NCBI RefSeq assembly: GCF_026810445.1
Contig: NZ_CP113949.1
Coordinates: 3,224,001 to 3,288,000 of the forward strand
From: Pseudomonas sp. BSw22131
Lineage (GTDB): Bacteria > Pseudomonadota > Gammaproteobacteria > Pseudomonadales > Pseudomonadaceae
Length of the DNA: 64,000 bases
Direction of reading: 5' to 3'
The stretch's first letter is position 1, and each line of letters begins with the position of its first letter. Below, piece by piece: positions 27,127 to 35,903 of this stretch. The position numbers were made by a program, and so were the translations under genes. The notes under the pieces are model-generated. The model made no database searches. It was given only the letters and a program-made list of their open reading frames with translations, and was not told the DNA's origin.

Positions 27127-27154
27127 AAAACGGCGCCCAAACAGGCGCCGTTTT
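27127..27154. terminator. Bidirectional terminator
   Basis: AAAACGGCGCC-CAAACA-GGCGCCGTTTT, a perfect 11-bp stem with A/T flanks between the convergent puuB and the C39-fold lipoprotein gene. Confidence 0.9.
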
Positions 27155-27169
27155 CATTTAGCCTTATCC

Positions 27170-27859
27170 TTACTGCGTGCTGTTGACGGCCTTGACCGCC
27201 TCGCCTGCGGCCTGTTCCTGCCCCGCCTGCGCCAGTTCATTAGCCGCTTTGAGCCAGCGCTCGCGGTCCACTTGAGCGGGTAACTGACGCGGGCCCTGAA
27301 TCAGAATGGCCCAGCTCCCGGCCTCCTGCCAGGCCGAGGTAAAACTGTCGAAGCTCATCAACATCCGCCGGTTTTGGCCCACGTGCAGCACCACGGTTCG
27401 CTTGCGTTGGTTGAACCCGATCAGCACGCCGTAACGCGGCTCCTTCCACCAAACCGAGCCATGGGAAACACGCACCATCACCGGATAGCCGGCAGAGACC
27501 TGGGCCAGGAGTGCTTGCAGCGCGTTATCCAGCGGGTACACGACGAAGCCGTACTGGCGCGCAAGATGGGGCATGCTTTGCTGAAGGGCCGCTTCCCCTC
27601 CCGGCAACTTCAGGGGCTTCTCGACCAGCCCAGGCGTAATTTGCACATTGTGCGCCGACAACATGCCGGCCAGCGCGCCAGGCGCGCTTTGATAGTCATC
27701 ACCCCGAAAGAACGGCACCGAGTTGAGTTCTACCCGGTCAGGCAGCCGCTTGTATTCAGGCTCCACACTGCCCGCACAACCGCTCAGCGCCAGCACCATG
27801 GCCAGCGTCCACCACGTGCGCTGGCGGCCAGCGGCGTGAAATCGAGATATTACCGACAC
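27170..27859 (-). CDS. C39-peptidase-fold lipoprotein with degenerate catalytic site
   Basis: 229 residues with an N-terminal membrane segment and lipobox LSGC (Cys28). The body resembles peptidase C39-like proteins: 'VPFFRGDDYQSAPGALAGML' is where active members read 'YQCGPAALA', so the nucleophile Cys is Ser58. The later histidine segment ('wHyvvVvGy' in active members) reads 'EPRYGVLIGFN', with Arg142 in place of His. Both catalytic residues therefore seem lost, suggesting a binding role. Residues about 190-229 are an Ala/Gln-rich helical tail with TPR-like spacing. Confidence 0.75.
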   Translation of the reverse strand: MSVISRFHAAGRQRTWWTLAMVLALSGCAGSVEPEYKRLPDRVELNSVPFFRGDDYQSAPGALAGMLSAHNVQITPGLVEKPLKLPGGEAALQQSMPHLARQYGFVVYPLDNALQALLAQVSAGYPVMVRVSHGSVWWKEPRYGVLIGFNQRKRTVVLHVGQNRRMLMSFDSFTSAWQEAGSWAILIQGPRQLPAQVDRERWLKAANELAQAGQEQAAGEAVKAVNSTQ

Positions 27860-28080
27860 GTCGTTCTCTCACTTCTAGGCAGGTCGAGCAACCGCGACCT
27901 GATCTGGAGGCCGATCATAGAGCGGCCGAGGGGTCGGGTATAGCGCCAATCCTCAGTGAACGACGGTAGATAGAACAAAACAGTCATGCCATACAGCCAC
28001 TGGTCAAATTCCGGCAACATAGCCCGTACTAGACTGTCGATTACTGAGACGAAGAAAAGGCATATAAGCCGGAGGGACCT

Positions 28081-28254
28081 ATGGGCCTCGGAATGACAAT
28101 CGTGATGTTGATCGCTGGATGGATGGCCGTGGCGCTGGCCATGCTCTGGGGTGTACTGAGGATCTCTCGCCGTCACCACCCTCATCCACAAACCGAACTG
28201 GAACCACGCGTACCAATGGCTCACATAAAGAGCAGGCCCGCTGCTTCGCACTGA
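28081..28254 (+). CDS. 57-residue single-pass membrane protein
   Basis: The frame starts at ATG with a strong GGAGGGACCT site. It encodes one transmembrane helix (about residues 5-26: MTIVMLIAGWMAVALAMLWG) followed by a basic, His/Pro-containing cytoplasmic tail of about 30 residues. A terminator follows at 28298. The combination of ribosome binding site, membrane helix and own terminator supports a real gene. Function is unknown. Confidence 0.65.
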   Translation: MGLGMTIVMLIAGWMAVALAMLWGVLRISRRHHPHPQTELEPRVPMAHIKSRPAASH

Positions 28255-28297
28255 AATGCTTCAACAAAAGGCTTTGCTTCAATAACAGGCGTACATG

Positions 28298-28335
28298 AAA
28301 ACGGTCGGTGATGGATGCCCATCCCGACCGTTTTT
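28298..28335. terminator. Bidirectional terminator
   Basis: AAAACGGTCGG (28298-28308) pairs with CCGACCGTTTT (28324-28334), between the small membrane protein gene and the convergent terC. Confidence 0.85.
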
Positions 28336-28365
28336 GTTCAGTGCAGCCCATTTAGGCCAACTGGT

Positions 28366-29130
28366 TTACGCCTTATGCGTTGCGGCCTCTTCGGCCATAC
28401 TCTTGCGCTTGGCACGGCGGGACAACATGTTCAGCACTTCAATCAGCGTCGAGAACGCCATAGCAGCGTAGACGTAGCCTTTGGGCACATGCGCCCCGAA
28501 GCCTTCGGCAATCAGCGTCATACCGATCATGATCAGGAAGCCCAGCGCCAGCATGACCACGGTCGGGTTATCGTTGATGAACTTCGCGAGAGGCTCGGCG
28601 GCTACCAACATCACAACCACAGCCGCGACAACAGCGATGATCATGATCGGCAAGTGCTCGGTCATGCCAACGGCGGTCACGATACTGTCAATCGAGAACA
28701 CAAGGTCGAGCATAAGGATCTGACCAATCGCAGCGGCCATGCCCAAGGTGACAGTCGAAGACAGGGTCTTCTCTTCTTCAGTCTTGATGTCGACGCTGTG
28801 ATGGATCTCGGTCGTGGCTTTCCAGAGCAGGAACAGACCACCGGCGATCAGGATCATGTCTTTCCAGGAGAACACCTGGCCCAGAATGTCGATCACTGGC
28901 TCGGTCAACTGAACGATCCAGGCCACGGTACTGAGCAAGCCCAGACGCATGATCAACGCCATGCTGATACCCAGACGCCGCGCTTTGGTGCGCTGGTGCA
29001 CCGGCAATTTGTTGGTGAGGATCGAGATAAAGATCAGGTTATCGATGCCCAGCACGATTTCCATTACCATCAGTGTCGCCAAAGCAACCCAGGCTGCGGG
29101 ACTTACAGCCAATTCCAGAAGATATTCCAT
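28366..29130 (-). CDS. TerC family integral membrane protein
   Basis: 254 residues with about seven membrane helices. TerC hallmarks are present: '[15 protein letters not shown]' in the first helices and '[17 protein letters not shown]' mid-protein, each with acidic residues inside the membrane thought to bind metal. Family members such as Alx and MeeF export Mn2+, sometimes loading exoenzymes with metal. No manganese riboswitch precedes it: only 33 bp separate it from the lipoprotein gene upstream, with which it may be cotranscribed. Confidence 0.88.
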   Translation of the reverse strand: MEYLLELAVSPAAWVALATLMVMEIVLGIDNLIFISILTNKLPVHQRTKARRLGISMALIMRLGLLSTVAWIVQLTEPVIDILGQVFSWKDMILIAGGLFLLWKATTEIHHSVDIKTEEEKTLSSTVTLGMAAAIGQILMLDLVFSIDSIVTAVGMTEHLPIMIIAVVAAVVVMLVAAEPLAKFINDNPTVVMLALGFLIMIGMTLIAEGFGAHVPKGYVYAAMAFSTLIEVLNMLSRRAKRKSMAEEAATHKA

Positions 29131-29163
29131 TACGATGTCTCTGCTTCAATGATGACGAGGGGG

Positions 29164-29412
29164 TTAGATTTCCTGGCCGGATTTGCCGGCCTTGTCTTCT
29201 TGCTTATCTTTTTGTTCAGGCTCTAGTGTAGACAACTGATTTTTTGCATCGTCCAATGCCTCGGTAGCGGCTTTGTGCGTGTCGTCGATGACCTGCCTGG
29301 CTGAGTTGGCGGCGGCGCCCACTACCTGTTTGGTCGAGTTTTCAATCTGGTCGCACCCCGCCAGACCGAGTAGCGAAAGCGCCAGCAGCGATGCGCAGAT
29401 GGATGTTTTCAT
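29164..29412 (-). CDS. Small lipoprotein
   Basis: 82 residues with a lipobox LAGC (Cys20). The mature part is helical and charged (Gln/Asp/Glu/Lys), ending in a lysine/glutamate-rich tail, like Pseudomonas lipoproteins of unknown role. It lies upstream of terC in the same direction and divergent from the nhaR-like gene. The start is the ATG giving MKTSICASLLAL, with a GAGGACGTC sequence upstream. Confidence 0.75.
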   Translation of the reverse strand: MKTSICASLLALSLLGLAGCDQIENSTKQVVGAAANSARQVIDDTHKAATEALDDAKNQLSTLEPEQKDKQEDKAGKSGQEI

Positions 29413-29543
29413 GACGTCCTCATTGTTCAGTGTCGAGCGCAGTAGATGGCCCGGCGATGGCACGCATTCTAGGGACGCAAACAGTTCAGGAAAATTCGTA
29501 TTTTCAAGGTATATACTTCGGTTTTTACGAAGTGATGACCGCC

Positions 29544-30440
29544 ATGCTCAATTACCGACAACTGCATTACTTCTGGGTTGTAGCCAAAACCGGCAGCATT
29601 GTGCGGGCCTGTGAGCAATTGAACCTGACGCCGCAAACCATCAGCGGCCAAATCAGCCTGCTGGAACAGACGTTCGGCGTGGACCTGTTCAAGCGGGTGG
29701 GTCGGCAATTGGAACTGACCGAAGCAGGCCGCCTCGCCCTGCCCTACGCCGAGCAAATGTTTCAGCTGGGCGACGAGCTTGAAGCCCTGTTGCGGACCCA
29801 GCCAGACGAACAACAGATTCTGTTTCGCGTGGGGGTCGCCGACGTAGTGCCTAAATCCATCGTCTATCGCCTGATCTCGCCGACGATGGAGCTCAGCGAG
29901 CCGATGCGTATCAGCTGCCGGGAGGACCAACTGGAGCGACTGCTGGCAGACCTGGCGATCCAGCGTCTGGACTTGGTTATTTCGGACAGCCCGATGCCGT
30001 CGCACCTGGACATCAAAGGCTACAGCCAGAAACTCGGTGAATGCGGCGTGAGCTTTTTCGCCACACGTGCGCTTGCCGAACAGTACGGCAACGATTTCCC
30101 CCACGGCATGCAAGGCGCACCCCTGCTGATACCTGGCCAGTTGACGGTGGTCCGCAGCCGCCTGATGCGCTGGTTTGCCGAGCAGAAAATCCAGCCGAAG
30201 ATCGTCGGAGAGTTCGACGACAGCGCCTTGATGAAGGCCTTTGGCAAGTCGGGCAGCGGGATTTTCATGGCGCCCAGCGTGATCGCCGACGAGGTAATTG
30301 CACAGTACGACGTGGTGATGATTGGCCAGACCGACGCCGTGACCGAGTCGTTTTATGCCATCTCGGTGGAGCGCAAGGTCAAGCACCCTGGCATCGTGGC
30401 GATTACCGAAGGTGCCCGACGCGAGCTGTTTACCGACTGA
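29544..30440 (+). CDS. nhaR: LysR-family transcriptional activator, NhaR-like
   Basis: 298 residues (an in-frame ATG three codons upstream at 29535 is possible). The N-terminal helix-turn-helix 'LHYFWVVAKTGSIVRACEQLNLTPQTISGQISLLEQTFGVDLF' matches NhaR closely, and the C-terminal half is the LysR effector-binding domain. NhaR responds to Na+ and activates the Na+/H+ antiporter gene nhaA in enterobacteria. No nhaA or other antiporter gene is present here, so the regulon in this strain is open. Divergent from the small lipoprotein gene. Confidence 0.82.
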   Translation: MLNYRQLHYFWVVAKTGSIVRACEQLNLTPQTISGQISLLEQTFGVDLFKRVGRQLELTEAGRLALPYAEQMFQLGDELEALLRTQPDEQQILFRVGVADVVPKSIVYRLISPTMELSEPMRISCREDQLERLLADLAIQRLDLVISDSPMPSHLDIKGYSQKLGECGVSFFATRALAEQYGNDFPHGMQGAPLLIPGQLTVVRSRLMRWFAEQKIQPKIVGEFDDSALMKAFGKSGSGIFMAPSVIADEVIAQYDVVMIGQTDAVTESFYAISVERKVKHPGIVAITEGARRELFTD

Positions 30441-30488
30441 CGCGCGTTACGCGCAACTGCCAGGTTTGGCGCAAATCAGCTGCGACGC

Positions 30489-30998
30489 TTAGTAGGCGCC
30501 CATGTAATCGCGCTTGCCGACTTCCACACCGTTGTGACGCAACAGGGCGTAGGTGGTCGTGACATGGAAGAAGAACTGCGGCAGCGCGTAATTGAGCAGG
30601 TACGACTGCGCGTTGAGGCGCTTCTCTTTCGGGGTACCGGGGCGCAGTACGATTTCCAGCTCTTCATTGCCGTCCACTTGCTCGGGCTTTATGGACTCAA
30701 TAAAAGCCAGTGCTTTGGTCAGCAATGCTTGCAGGTCGGCGAAGGTGGTTTCCGAGTCTTCGTATTTTGGTGCATCTACCTGCGCAAGACGCGCCGATGC
30801 ACCTTTGGCGAAATCGACAGCGATCTGCACCTGACGAACCAGTTGGAACATGTCCGGATACAGGCGCGCCTGCAATAGGGCGTCTGGCTGGATGTTTTTG
30901 TCGGTGGCGTGGGCTTCAGCTTTGGCGAGGACGTCGCCCAGAGCGGTCAGCATTTGTTTGAAAACAGGCACGGAGGCAGCGTACAGGGAGAGGGTCAT
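30489..30998 (-). CDS. DUF1993 domain protein
   Basis: 169 residues from the ATG giving MTLSLYAASVPVFKQML. It matches the DUF1993 family (DinB/YfiT-like helical bundle): 'ARLYPDMFQLVRQVQIAVDFAKG', 'LNAQSYLLNYALPQFFFHVTTTYALLRHNG'. The histidine in 'FFFHVTTTYALLRHNGV' is the kind of residue used for metal binding in DinB-like bundles. Function is unknown. Its ribosome binding site lies in a three-copy 10-bp tandem repeat, an unusual arrangement. Confidence 0.85.
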   Translation of the reverse strand: MTLSLYAASVPVFKQMLTALGDVLAKAEAHATDKNIQPDALLQARLYPDMFQLVRQVQIAVDFAKGASARLAQVDAPKYEDSETTFADLQALLTKALAFIESIKPEQVDGNEELEIVLRPGTPKEKRLNAQSYLLNYALPQFFFHVTTTYALLRHNGVEVGKRDYMGAY

Positions 30999-31036
30999 GA
31001 TGGTTCCTGATGGTTCCTGATGGTTCCTGATGGTAT
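30999..31036 (-). repeat. 10-bp tandem repeat carrying the ribosome binding site
   Basis: On the minus strand AGGAACCATC is repeated three times in tandem, directly abutting the ATG of the DUF1993 gene, with partial fourth-copy sequence CATACCATC upstream. Each unit contains an AGGA Shine-Dalgarno core. Copy-number change would alter leader length by 10 nt per unit. Confidence 0.85.
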
Positions 31037-31136
31037 GAGTCGCAAGAATTAGCACGGTGAACATGCGAACGCGGCTTGTCTTTTACCTCATCGAGCCCCT
31101 ACCCTCATAGCCTTTTCACCGCCCAGGGAACGCGCC

Positions 31137-31805
31137 ATGTCCACCGAGCTGGATCCAGTGAACGCTGCACAAGAACACGCCAAGCTGCAACTGAGCAGCA
31201 CCGAGGTCCGGATTCTGGGCTGCCTGGTCGAGAAGCAGGCCACTCACCCCGAAACCTATCCCCTGACCCTGAACGCGCTCGTGCTCGCGTGCAACCAGAA
31301 GACCAGCCGCGAACCGGTGATGAACCTGACCCAAGGTCAGGTCGGCCAGGGCCTGCGCGCGCTTGAGGGAATTCAATTGACGCGCCTGGTGATGGGCAGC
31401 CGCGCCGACCGCTGGGAGCACCGCATCGACAAGACGCTGGAACTGGTGCCCGCCCAAGTCATTCTCACCGGACTGCTTTGCCTGCGCGGTCCACAAACCG
31501 TCAACGAGCTGCTGACCCGCAGCAACCGCATGCATGATTTTGAAGACACCGAGCAAGTGATCCATCAGTTGGAGAGGCTGATTGGCCGAGGGCTAGCCGT
31601 GCTGATTCCCAAGCAGGCTGGCCAGCGCGAAGACCGCTACATGCATGCACTGGGCGACCCGGCTGACATGGAGGCCATCGTCGCCGCGCGGCATGGCACG
31701 TCTTCTGAGCGGGCAGCGAGCAGTTCGGCGGCCTCAGAGCGGATCGACGAACTGGAAGCGCGGATCGCGGCGCTCGAGGAGCGACTGACCAAGCTTGAGG
31801 CTTGA
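31137..31805 (+). CDS. yceH: YceH family protein (DUF480)
   Basis: 222 residues. Two tandem winged-helix domains are visible: '[43 protein letters not shown]' (residues about 18-60) is diagnostic for YceH. A C-terminal coiled coil follows (about 195-222, '[21 protein letters not shown]'). The family is cytosolic; proposed roles are in envelope stress or flagellar/virulence regulation, but the biochemical activity is unknown. Single gene with the ATG as start. Confidence 0.9.
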   Translation: MSTELDPVNAAQEHAKLQLSSTEVRILGCLVEKQATHPETYPLTLNALVLACNQKTSREPVMNLTQGQVGQGLRALEGIQLTRLVMGSRADRWEHRIDKTLELVPAQVILTGLLCLRGPQTVNELLTRSNRMHDFEDTEQVIHQLERLIGRGLAVLIPKQAGQREDRYMHALGDPADMEAIVAARHGTSSERAASSSAASERIDELEARIAALEERLTKLEA

Positions 31806-31835
31806 GTCAATGGCAGTAGCGTGTGCCACCGAGGC

Positions 31836-32648
31836 TCAACTGCGAGCAAACGCTGCCGCCGCCTGATACTGCGCATCCGTTGGCGTTACGCCGGTGTACA
31901 AAATGAACTGCTCAAGGGCCTGGATGGCTGCGACCTCATCGCCCGTGATCACACGCTTGCCACAGGCGTCGGCGTGGTTGATGAAGGGCGTGCGTGCAGG
32001 CGTGGCAACGACATCGAACGCAGTTTCGGCGGCCTCAATCGCCACTTTGTCGAACGCAAGCTCCTCAGACTGCGCGCCGATCATTCCCAGAGGCGTGACG
32101 TTGACCAGCAAGGGAGGACGTTCAGCACCCAGCTCCGCCTGCCACTCAAACTCTGTGGACGAGGCCAGAGCACGTCCAGCCGCTTCATTGCGGGCCACAA
32201 TCAAGCCGTCAGTGAACCCTGCATCGCGCAGCGCGAAAGCCACGGCTTTGGCCATGCCGCCACTTCCACGCAGGGCAAACCGGGTGCGCGGCACGGCGTG
32301 GGTTTCGACCAACTGCGCGATGGCGATGTAATCGGTGTTGTAAGCCCTCAAATGGCCGTCGGTATTGACGATGGTATTGATGGACTGGATAGCGGCAGCC
32401 GAGGGGTCCATCTCATCGATAAGCGCAATGCACGCTTCCTTGAACGGCATCGACACGCCGCAGCCACGAATGCCAAGCGAGCGCATGCCGGCGATGGCGG
32501 CAGGCAGGTCACTCGGCGAGAAGGTTTTGTAATAGAAGTTCAGACCCATCTGCTCATAAAGATGATTATGAAAGCGCACACCAAAGTTACCGGGGCGTCC
32601 GGCGAGGGACATGCACAACAGCGTCTCTTTGCTTGCCGTGACGGGCAT
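31836..32648 (-). CDS. Shikimate dehydrogenase-like oxidoreductase
   Basis: 270 residues from the ATG giving MPVTASKETLL, with CAGGAG upstream. It has the AroE fold: the substrate domain carries the catalytic Lys in 'GVSMPFKEACI' and Asp in 'YNTDYIA', and the NADP domain has 'LRGSGGMAKAVAFALRDAG'. The SxS shikimate-binding motif of true AroE is replaced ('MSLAGRPGNFGVRFHNHLYE'), as in shikimate dehydrogenase-like paralogues that have low shikimate activity or other substrates. It is therefore not the housekeeping aroE. A longer frame to 32732 has weaker initiation signals. Confidence 0.82.
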   Translation of the reverse strand: MPVTASKETLLCMSLAGRPGNFGVRFHNHLYEQMGLNFYYKTFSPSDLPAAIAGMRSLGIRGCGVSMPFKEACIALIDEMDPSAAAIQSINTIVNTDGHLRAYNTDYIAIAQLVETHAVPRTRFALRGSGGMAKAVAFALRDAGFTDGLIVARNEAAGRALASSTEFEWQAELGAERPPLLVNVTPLGMIGAQSEELAFDKVAIEAAETAFDVVATPARTPFINHADACGKRVITGDEVAAIQALEQFILYTGVTPTDAQYQAAAAFARS

Positions 32649-32875
32649 TGAAATCTCCTGAACGGTATTAGAAAAGCACACTGATAAAGGCGTAAGATCA
32701 GCTATCCGCTCGAACAGCGGATCAATTGTCATTAATAAGCGCCGAATACCTTACACAAAATTTACGCAGCGGCTTGGCAGATTTACAAAAAGTCGCTGTC
32801 TGATCAGTTATCCCGTGGCAGTGCCTGAGCGTATCGCAGGCTCGCGACAACGGGACTGAACACCGAGGAACAGTC

Positions 32876-33238
32876 ATGATTCGTCACATTCCCAAGGTTG
32901 CCTTGTTGTTAGGTGCCCTAGCCCTTGCAGGCCAAGCTCAAGCCCATGGCGGCGGGCCAGGTTGGGGTGGAGCGGCGGTGATAGGTGCAGTGGTCGGTGG
33001 CGTCGTGGGCGCAGCCGTCGTCAACTCAGGTCCAAGGACCGTGTACGTGCAGCAGGAGCCGGTTTACGCGCCCGCACCGGTCTACTATGCGCCGCCACCG
33101 CCACCGGTTTACTACCAGCCGGCGTACGTGGTTCAACAGCCGGTCTATTATGGCCCGCCGCGTCACTATGGACCGCCACGTGGCTACTACGGCCCACCAC
33201 CGGGCTACTACCGTGAAGGCGGCCCAGGCCGCTGGTAA
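32876..33238 (+). CDS. Exported Gly/Tyr/Pro-rich protein
   Basis: 120 residues. A Sec signal peptide (ending GQAQAH) is followed by a glycine-zipper-like helix (residues about 32-52, 'AAVIGAVVGGVVGAAVV') and a Pro/Tyr-rich tail with repeated 'VYYAPPP', 'YYGPPRHYGPPRGYYGPP'. Proteins of this type associate with the envelope; tyrosine-rich tails may be adhesive or disordered. No enzymatic motif is seen. A terminator follows at 33260. Confidence 0.8.
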   Translation: MIRHIPKVALLLGALALAGQAQAHGGGPGWGGAAVIGAVVGGVVGAAVVNSGPRTVYVQQEPVYAPAPVYYAPPPPPVYYQPAYVVQQPVYYGPPRHYGPPRGYYGPPPGYYREGGPGRW

Positions 33239-33257
33239 AAATTGTTGCTGCTCTACC

Positions 33258-33288
33258 AGCCCCGCCTGTCAGGCGGGGTTGTCGTTTA
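33258..33288 (+). terminator. Terminator
   Basis: CCCCGCCT-GTC-AGGCGGGG stem followed by TTGTCGTTT, 20 nt after the Tyr-rich protein gene. Confidence 0.75.
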
Positions 33289-33358
33289 AGGGCTATAAGC
33301 GCGCAATGCTCGCTGCCTGGACACTCAACGATCATTAATAAGAACGGGAACGCCCGCC

Positions 33359-33553
33359 ATGCCAACACAAAATCCGCATCGCGCCGCTGGGCTGTGTATT
33401 TCGAGGAAGGTTTATAGCGTGCTGACAGAACTCAAAAGCCTGGAAGGCCACCGCGCCGCCAAGCTCGTCGCATTAATGGCCAAAAACCTCGTCGACAAAG
33501 GAATGATTTCTGAGCACGAAGTGATCGCAATGCTCGATCAGGTGGTTGACTGA
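33359..33553 (+). CDS. Small conserved-looking protein, 64 residues
   Basis: The sequence is helical and amphipathic ('YSVLTELKSLEGHRAAKLVALMAKNLVDKGMISEHEVIAMLDQVV'), with normal codon use for the region. No family is recognised. It could be a small DNA- or protein-binding helical protein. The ribosome binding site is weak (GGGAACG). Confidence rests on composition and coding bias only. Confidence 0.55.
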   Translation: MPTQNPHRAAGLCISRKVYSVLTELKSLEGHRAAKLVALMAKNLVDKGMISEHEVIAMLDQVVD

Positions 33554-33686
33554 ACGACCCCTGCCCCTTGCAGCCCGTGCCATTGACGCGGGTGCTCAGA
33601 TTATTAATGACGACTATCGAGAATGATGATTTCTGCCAGTGACGCTTGCCCCGTAAGGTAGCCCCCAAGACAGAGGGGAAGCATTT

Positions 33687-33869
33687 ATGACGAACGTTCA
33701 AATCATGTCAGTCATCGGCAGCGCAGTCCCGGCTCAGCTCAGAGCGCGCGGTTTGCTGGCCTGCTGGTATCTGGTTCAAAACGGTGAGCCTGTCAGTGGC
33801 CCCCTGCAGTCGCTGCCCGACGCGCAGGCCCTTTCTTTAAAGCTTGAAATACCCCGCTTGAACAGCTGA
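33687..33869 (+). CDS. Small hypothetical protein, 60 residues
   Basis: 60 residues with a GAGGGGAAGC site before the ATG. The sequence has no signal peptide or membrane helix; 'ACWYLVQNGEPVSGPLQSLPDAQAL' resembles a short beta-hairpin plus helix. A strong terminator follows at 33919. Not recognised. Confidence 0.55.
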   Translation: MTNVQIMSVIGSAVPAQLRARGLLACWYLVQNGEPVSGPLQSLPDAQALSLKLEIPRLNS

Positions 33870-33918
33870 CTGCGACGGAGCACTTGCACGACACCTGACA
33901 TCGCCCCAAACTTCCTTC

Positions 33919-33947
33919 AAGCCCGCCTCCCCTGACGCGGGCTTTTT
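33919..33947 (+). terminator. Terminator
   Basis: AAGCCCGC-CTCCCCTGAC-GCGGGCTT followed by TTT, downstream of the 60-residue gene. Confidence 0.85.
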
Positions 33948-33984
33948 GTTGACTGCCGATCAATGATTGGGTAGCGGGGGCCGT

Positions 33985-34545
33985 TCAGACGCGCTCTGCC
34001 ATCGTGGCGTTGACCTGACAGCGGTGAGCGAGCTTCTGCAGGCGTTTCTCCAGTGCCATCAGCACCACGCGGTCGGATCGGCCGCTCTCTATTTCGTCGG
34101 CAAGATCGTAGGCGACCAGGCGCAGTTCGTGGGCAATCACCACGCGGTCGTCGTTCTGATCCAGTTTGTGTGACTCGAACAGGCGATGCAGGTAGTCATC
34201 CAGCGTGCGTTGCACCCGATGACGGTCAGTAGCCCGCAGGTGCTGCAGATTGACCATGACCTTGGCCAGAATCTCGTTCAGCTCACCGCACAGGTATTGG
34301 ATACGGCGCGCGTAGCCGGTTTCCCGATCGCGCAGCACTTTCTGTTGCGCCGCCAGGTTTTGCCCGTTCTGGATAGCCGGCACTGAAACCGCCATCATCA
34401 GACCGACAACCAGGCCAATGGCCTGAATCCAGCCAGCCCAGTCAGTGGGCCGCACCAGAAAACCGGCAGCAAACAAGAGCACCGCAACAACTGCCGCGAC
34501 AAACACCAGAGCGGCGTAATCCTTGCTGATAAAACCCTTGGGCAT
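33985..34545 (-). CDS. Two-helix membrane protein with cytoplasmic helical domain
   Basis: 186 residues from the ATG with an AGGAG site 7 nt upstream. Two transmembrane helices (about residues 11-30 and 36-57) are followed by a long charged helical region (60-186) that probably forms a coiled coil in the cytoplasm. It is not a recognised family. The arrangement resembles small membrane sensors or phage-defence effectors, but no effector motif is seen. Confidence 0.7.
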   Translation of the reverse strand: MPKGFISKDYAALVFVAAVVAVLLFAAGFLVRPTDWAGWIQAIGLVVGLMMAVSVPAIQNGQNLAAQQKVLRDRETGYARRIQYLCGELNEILAKVMVNLQHLRATDRHRVQRTLDDYLHRLFESHKLDQNDDRVVIAHELRLVAYDLADEIESGRSDRVVLMALEKRLQKLAHRCQVNATMAERV

Positions 34546-34831
34546 TGCACGACTCCTAGGTCTGGTTGGCATTAAGCATTCGATGTCGTGGAATGCTAAT
34601 AGCTGTCCGCCAGGACTTCCATGAATATCGACAATGCGCAGCCAATCAACGCTTTTTGGATTCGATGCATTTCCGTTCAGCCTACGTTTGGATTCATCTT
34701 ACTTTTATTGACGAAACCTCCTACACACCCCATCGACATTGGCTGAAGCATGCTCCTAAAATGCGCCATTCCTGAATACCCTGAACAACCCACGCCCTGC
34801 GGCGTATTCCAACTATAAGTGAGCTTTGCTC

Positions 34832-35767
34832 TTGAAAATTCGCGTATCACTAATAAGCCTATTATTTGCATTTACAGGCGCCGCACTTTCCACCAGTGCC
34901 CTTGCTAGCGAACCCGCTGCCTTTAATCGTGACCCATCGCAACTTCATCTGGCCTCCGGCAGCGCCATGATCACCGACTTGCGCACCGGGCAAGTGCTGT
35001 ACTCCAGTAACCCTGACGTCATTGTGCCGATTGCGTCGGTGACCAAGTTGATGACCGCGATGGTCACACTGGACGCGAAGTTGCCGATGAATGAGATGGT
35101 CAAAGTCGACATCTCCCAGACCGCAGAAATGAAAGGTGTATTTTCTCGGGTAAAACTGGGCAGCGAACTAAATCGCCACGACATGCTGCTAATCACGCTG
35201 ATGTCTTCGGAAAACCGCGCGGCCGCCAGCCTCGCACACAGTTATCCGGGCGGTTATCCGGCGTTTATCAGGGCCATGAACGCCAAAGCCAAGTCGCTGG
35301 GCATGGCACACACCGTCTACATGGAGCCGACCGGACTGTCCGTGTTCAACGTCTCCACAGCACGTGATCTGACCAAGCTCGCGTTGGCCGCGCGCAACTA
35401 TCCGATGCTGAGTGAGCTGAGCACCACACCTGAAAAAACCGTGACTTTTCGCAAACCGACGTATGTATTGGGCTTCAGTAACACCGACCATCTGGTGCGC
35501 AAGTCCAACTGGGATATCAAGCTGACCAAAACCGGTTTCACCAATCAGGCGGGGCATTGCCTGGTGTTGTTGACAAGCATGGCTAACCGGCAGGTGTCGG
35601 TAGTTATTCTGGACGCCTTTGGCAAGTTCACCCATTTCGCCGACGCCAGCCGCATGCGTTTGTGGATGGAAACCGGCAAGAGCGGCCCGGCCCCGGAAGT
35701 TGCCCTGCAGTACAAAAAAGACAAGAACCTGGTGATGAAACAGAAAGGCCTGCAAGCGTCAGACTGA
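34832..35767 (+). CDS. pbpG: D-alanyl-D-alanine endopeptidase (PBP7)
   Basis: 311 residues from a TTG start giving [11 protein letters not shown]; no ATG fits, and another TTG lies two codons upstream at 34826. A Sec signal peptide ends near STSALAS. The penicillin-binding-protein active-site motifs are complete: SVTK ('[11 protein letters not shown]'), SEN ('[11 protein letters not shown]') and KTG ('[14 protein letters not shown]'). It cleaves DD-crosslinks of peptidoglycan in the periplasm. Single gene, followed by a REP element. Confidence 0.9.
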   Translation: MKIRVSLISLLFAFTGAALSTSALASEPAAFNRDPSQLHLASGSAMITDLRTGQVLYSSNPDVIVPIASVTKLMTAMVTLDAKLPMNEMVKVDISQTAEMKGVFSRVKLGSELNRHDMLLITLMSSENRAAASLAHSYPGGYPAFIRAMNAKAKSLGMAHTVYMEPTGLSVFNVSTARDLTKLALAARNYPMLSELSTTPEKTVTFRKPTYVLGFSNTDHLVRKSNWDIKLTKTGFTNQAGHCLVLLTSMANRQVSVVILDAFGKFTHFADASRMRLWMETGKSGPAPEVALQYKKDKNLVMKQKGLQASD

Positions 35768-35781
35768 AGTCACGCACTCCC

Positions 35782-35838
35782 CTGTAGGCGCTAACTTGTT
35801 GGCGAGGCGGCGCCACGCGAATGAATTCGCGCCTACAG
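35782..35838. repeat. REP element, second family
   Basis: CTGTAGGCGC (35782-35791) and GCGCCTACAG (35829-35838) are perfect outer arms. Inside are AACTTGTTGGCGAGGCG and CGCGAATGAATTCGC. The same building blocks recur at 44548-44627, 54670-54747, 22250-22272 and about 40552-40580. It lies after pbpG. Confidence 0.75.
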
Positions 35839-35903
35839 GACACGCGTAATGGGGGAATCAATCCCGCCCGCTCGCGAATGCATTCCGGTATCCAAACTCA
35901 GCC

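Noticed and set aside
29131..29163. Possible yybP-ykoY manganese riboswitch before terC
   Set aside because: Only 33 bp lie between the lipoprotein stop and terC start; there is no room for the aptamer.
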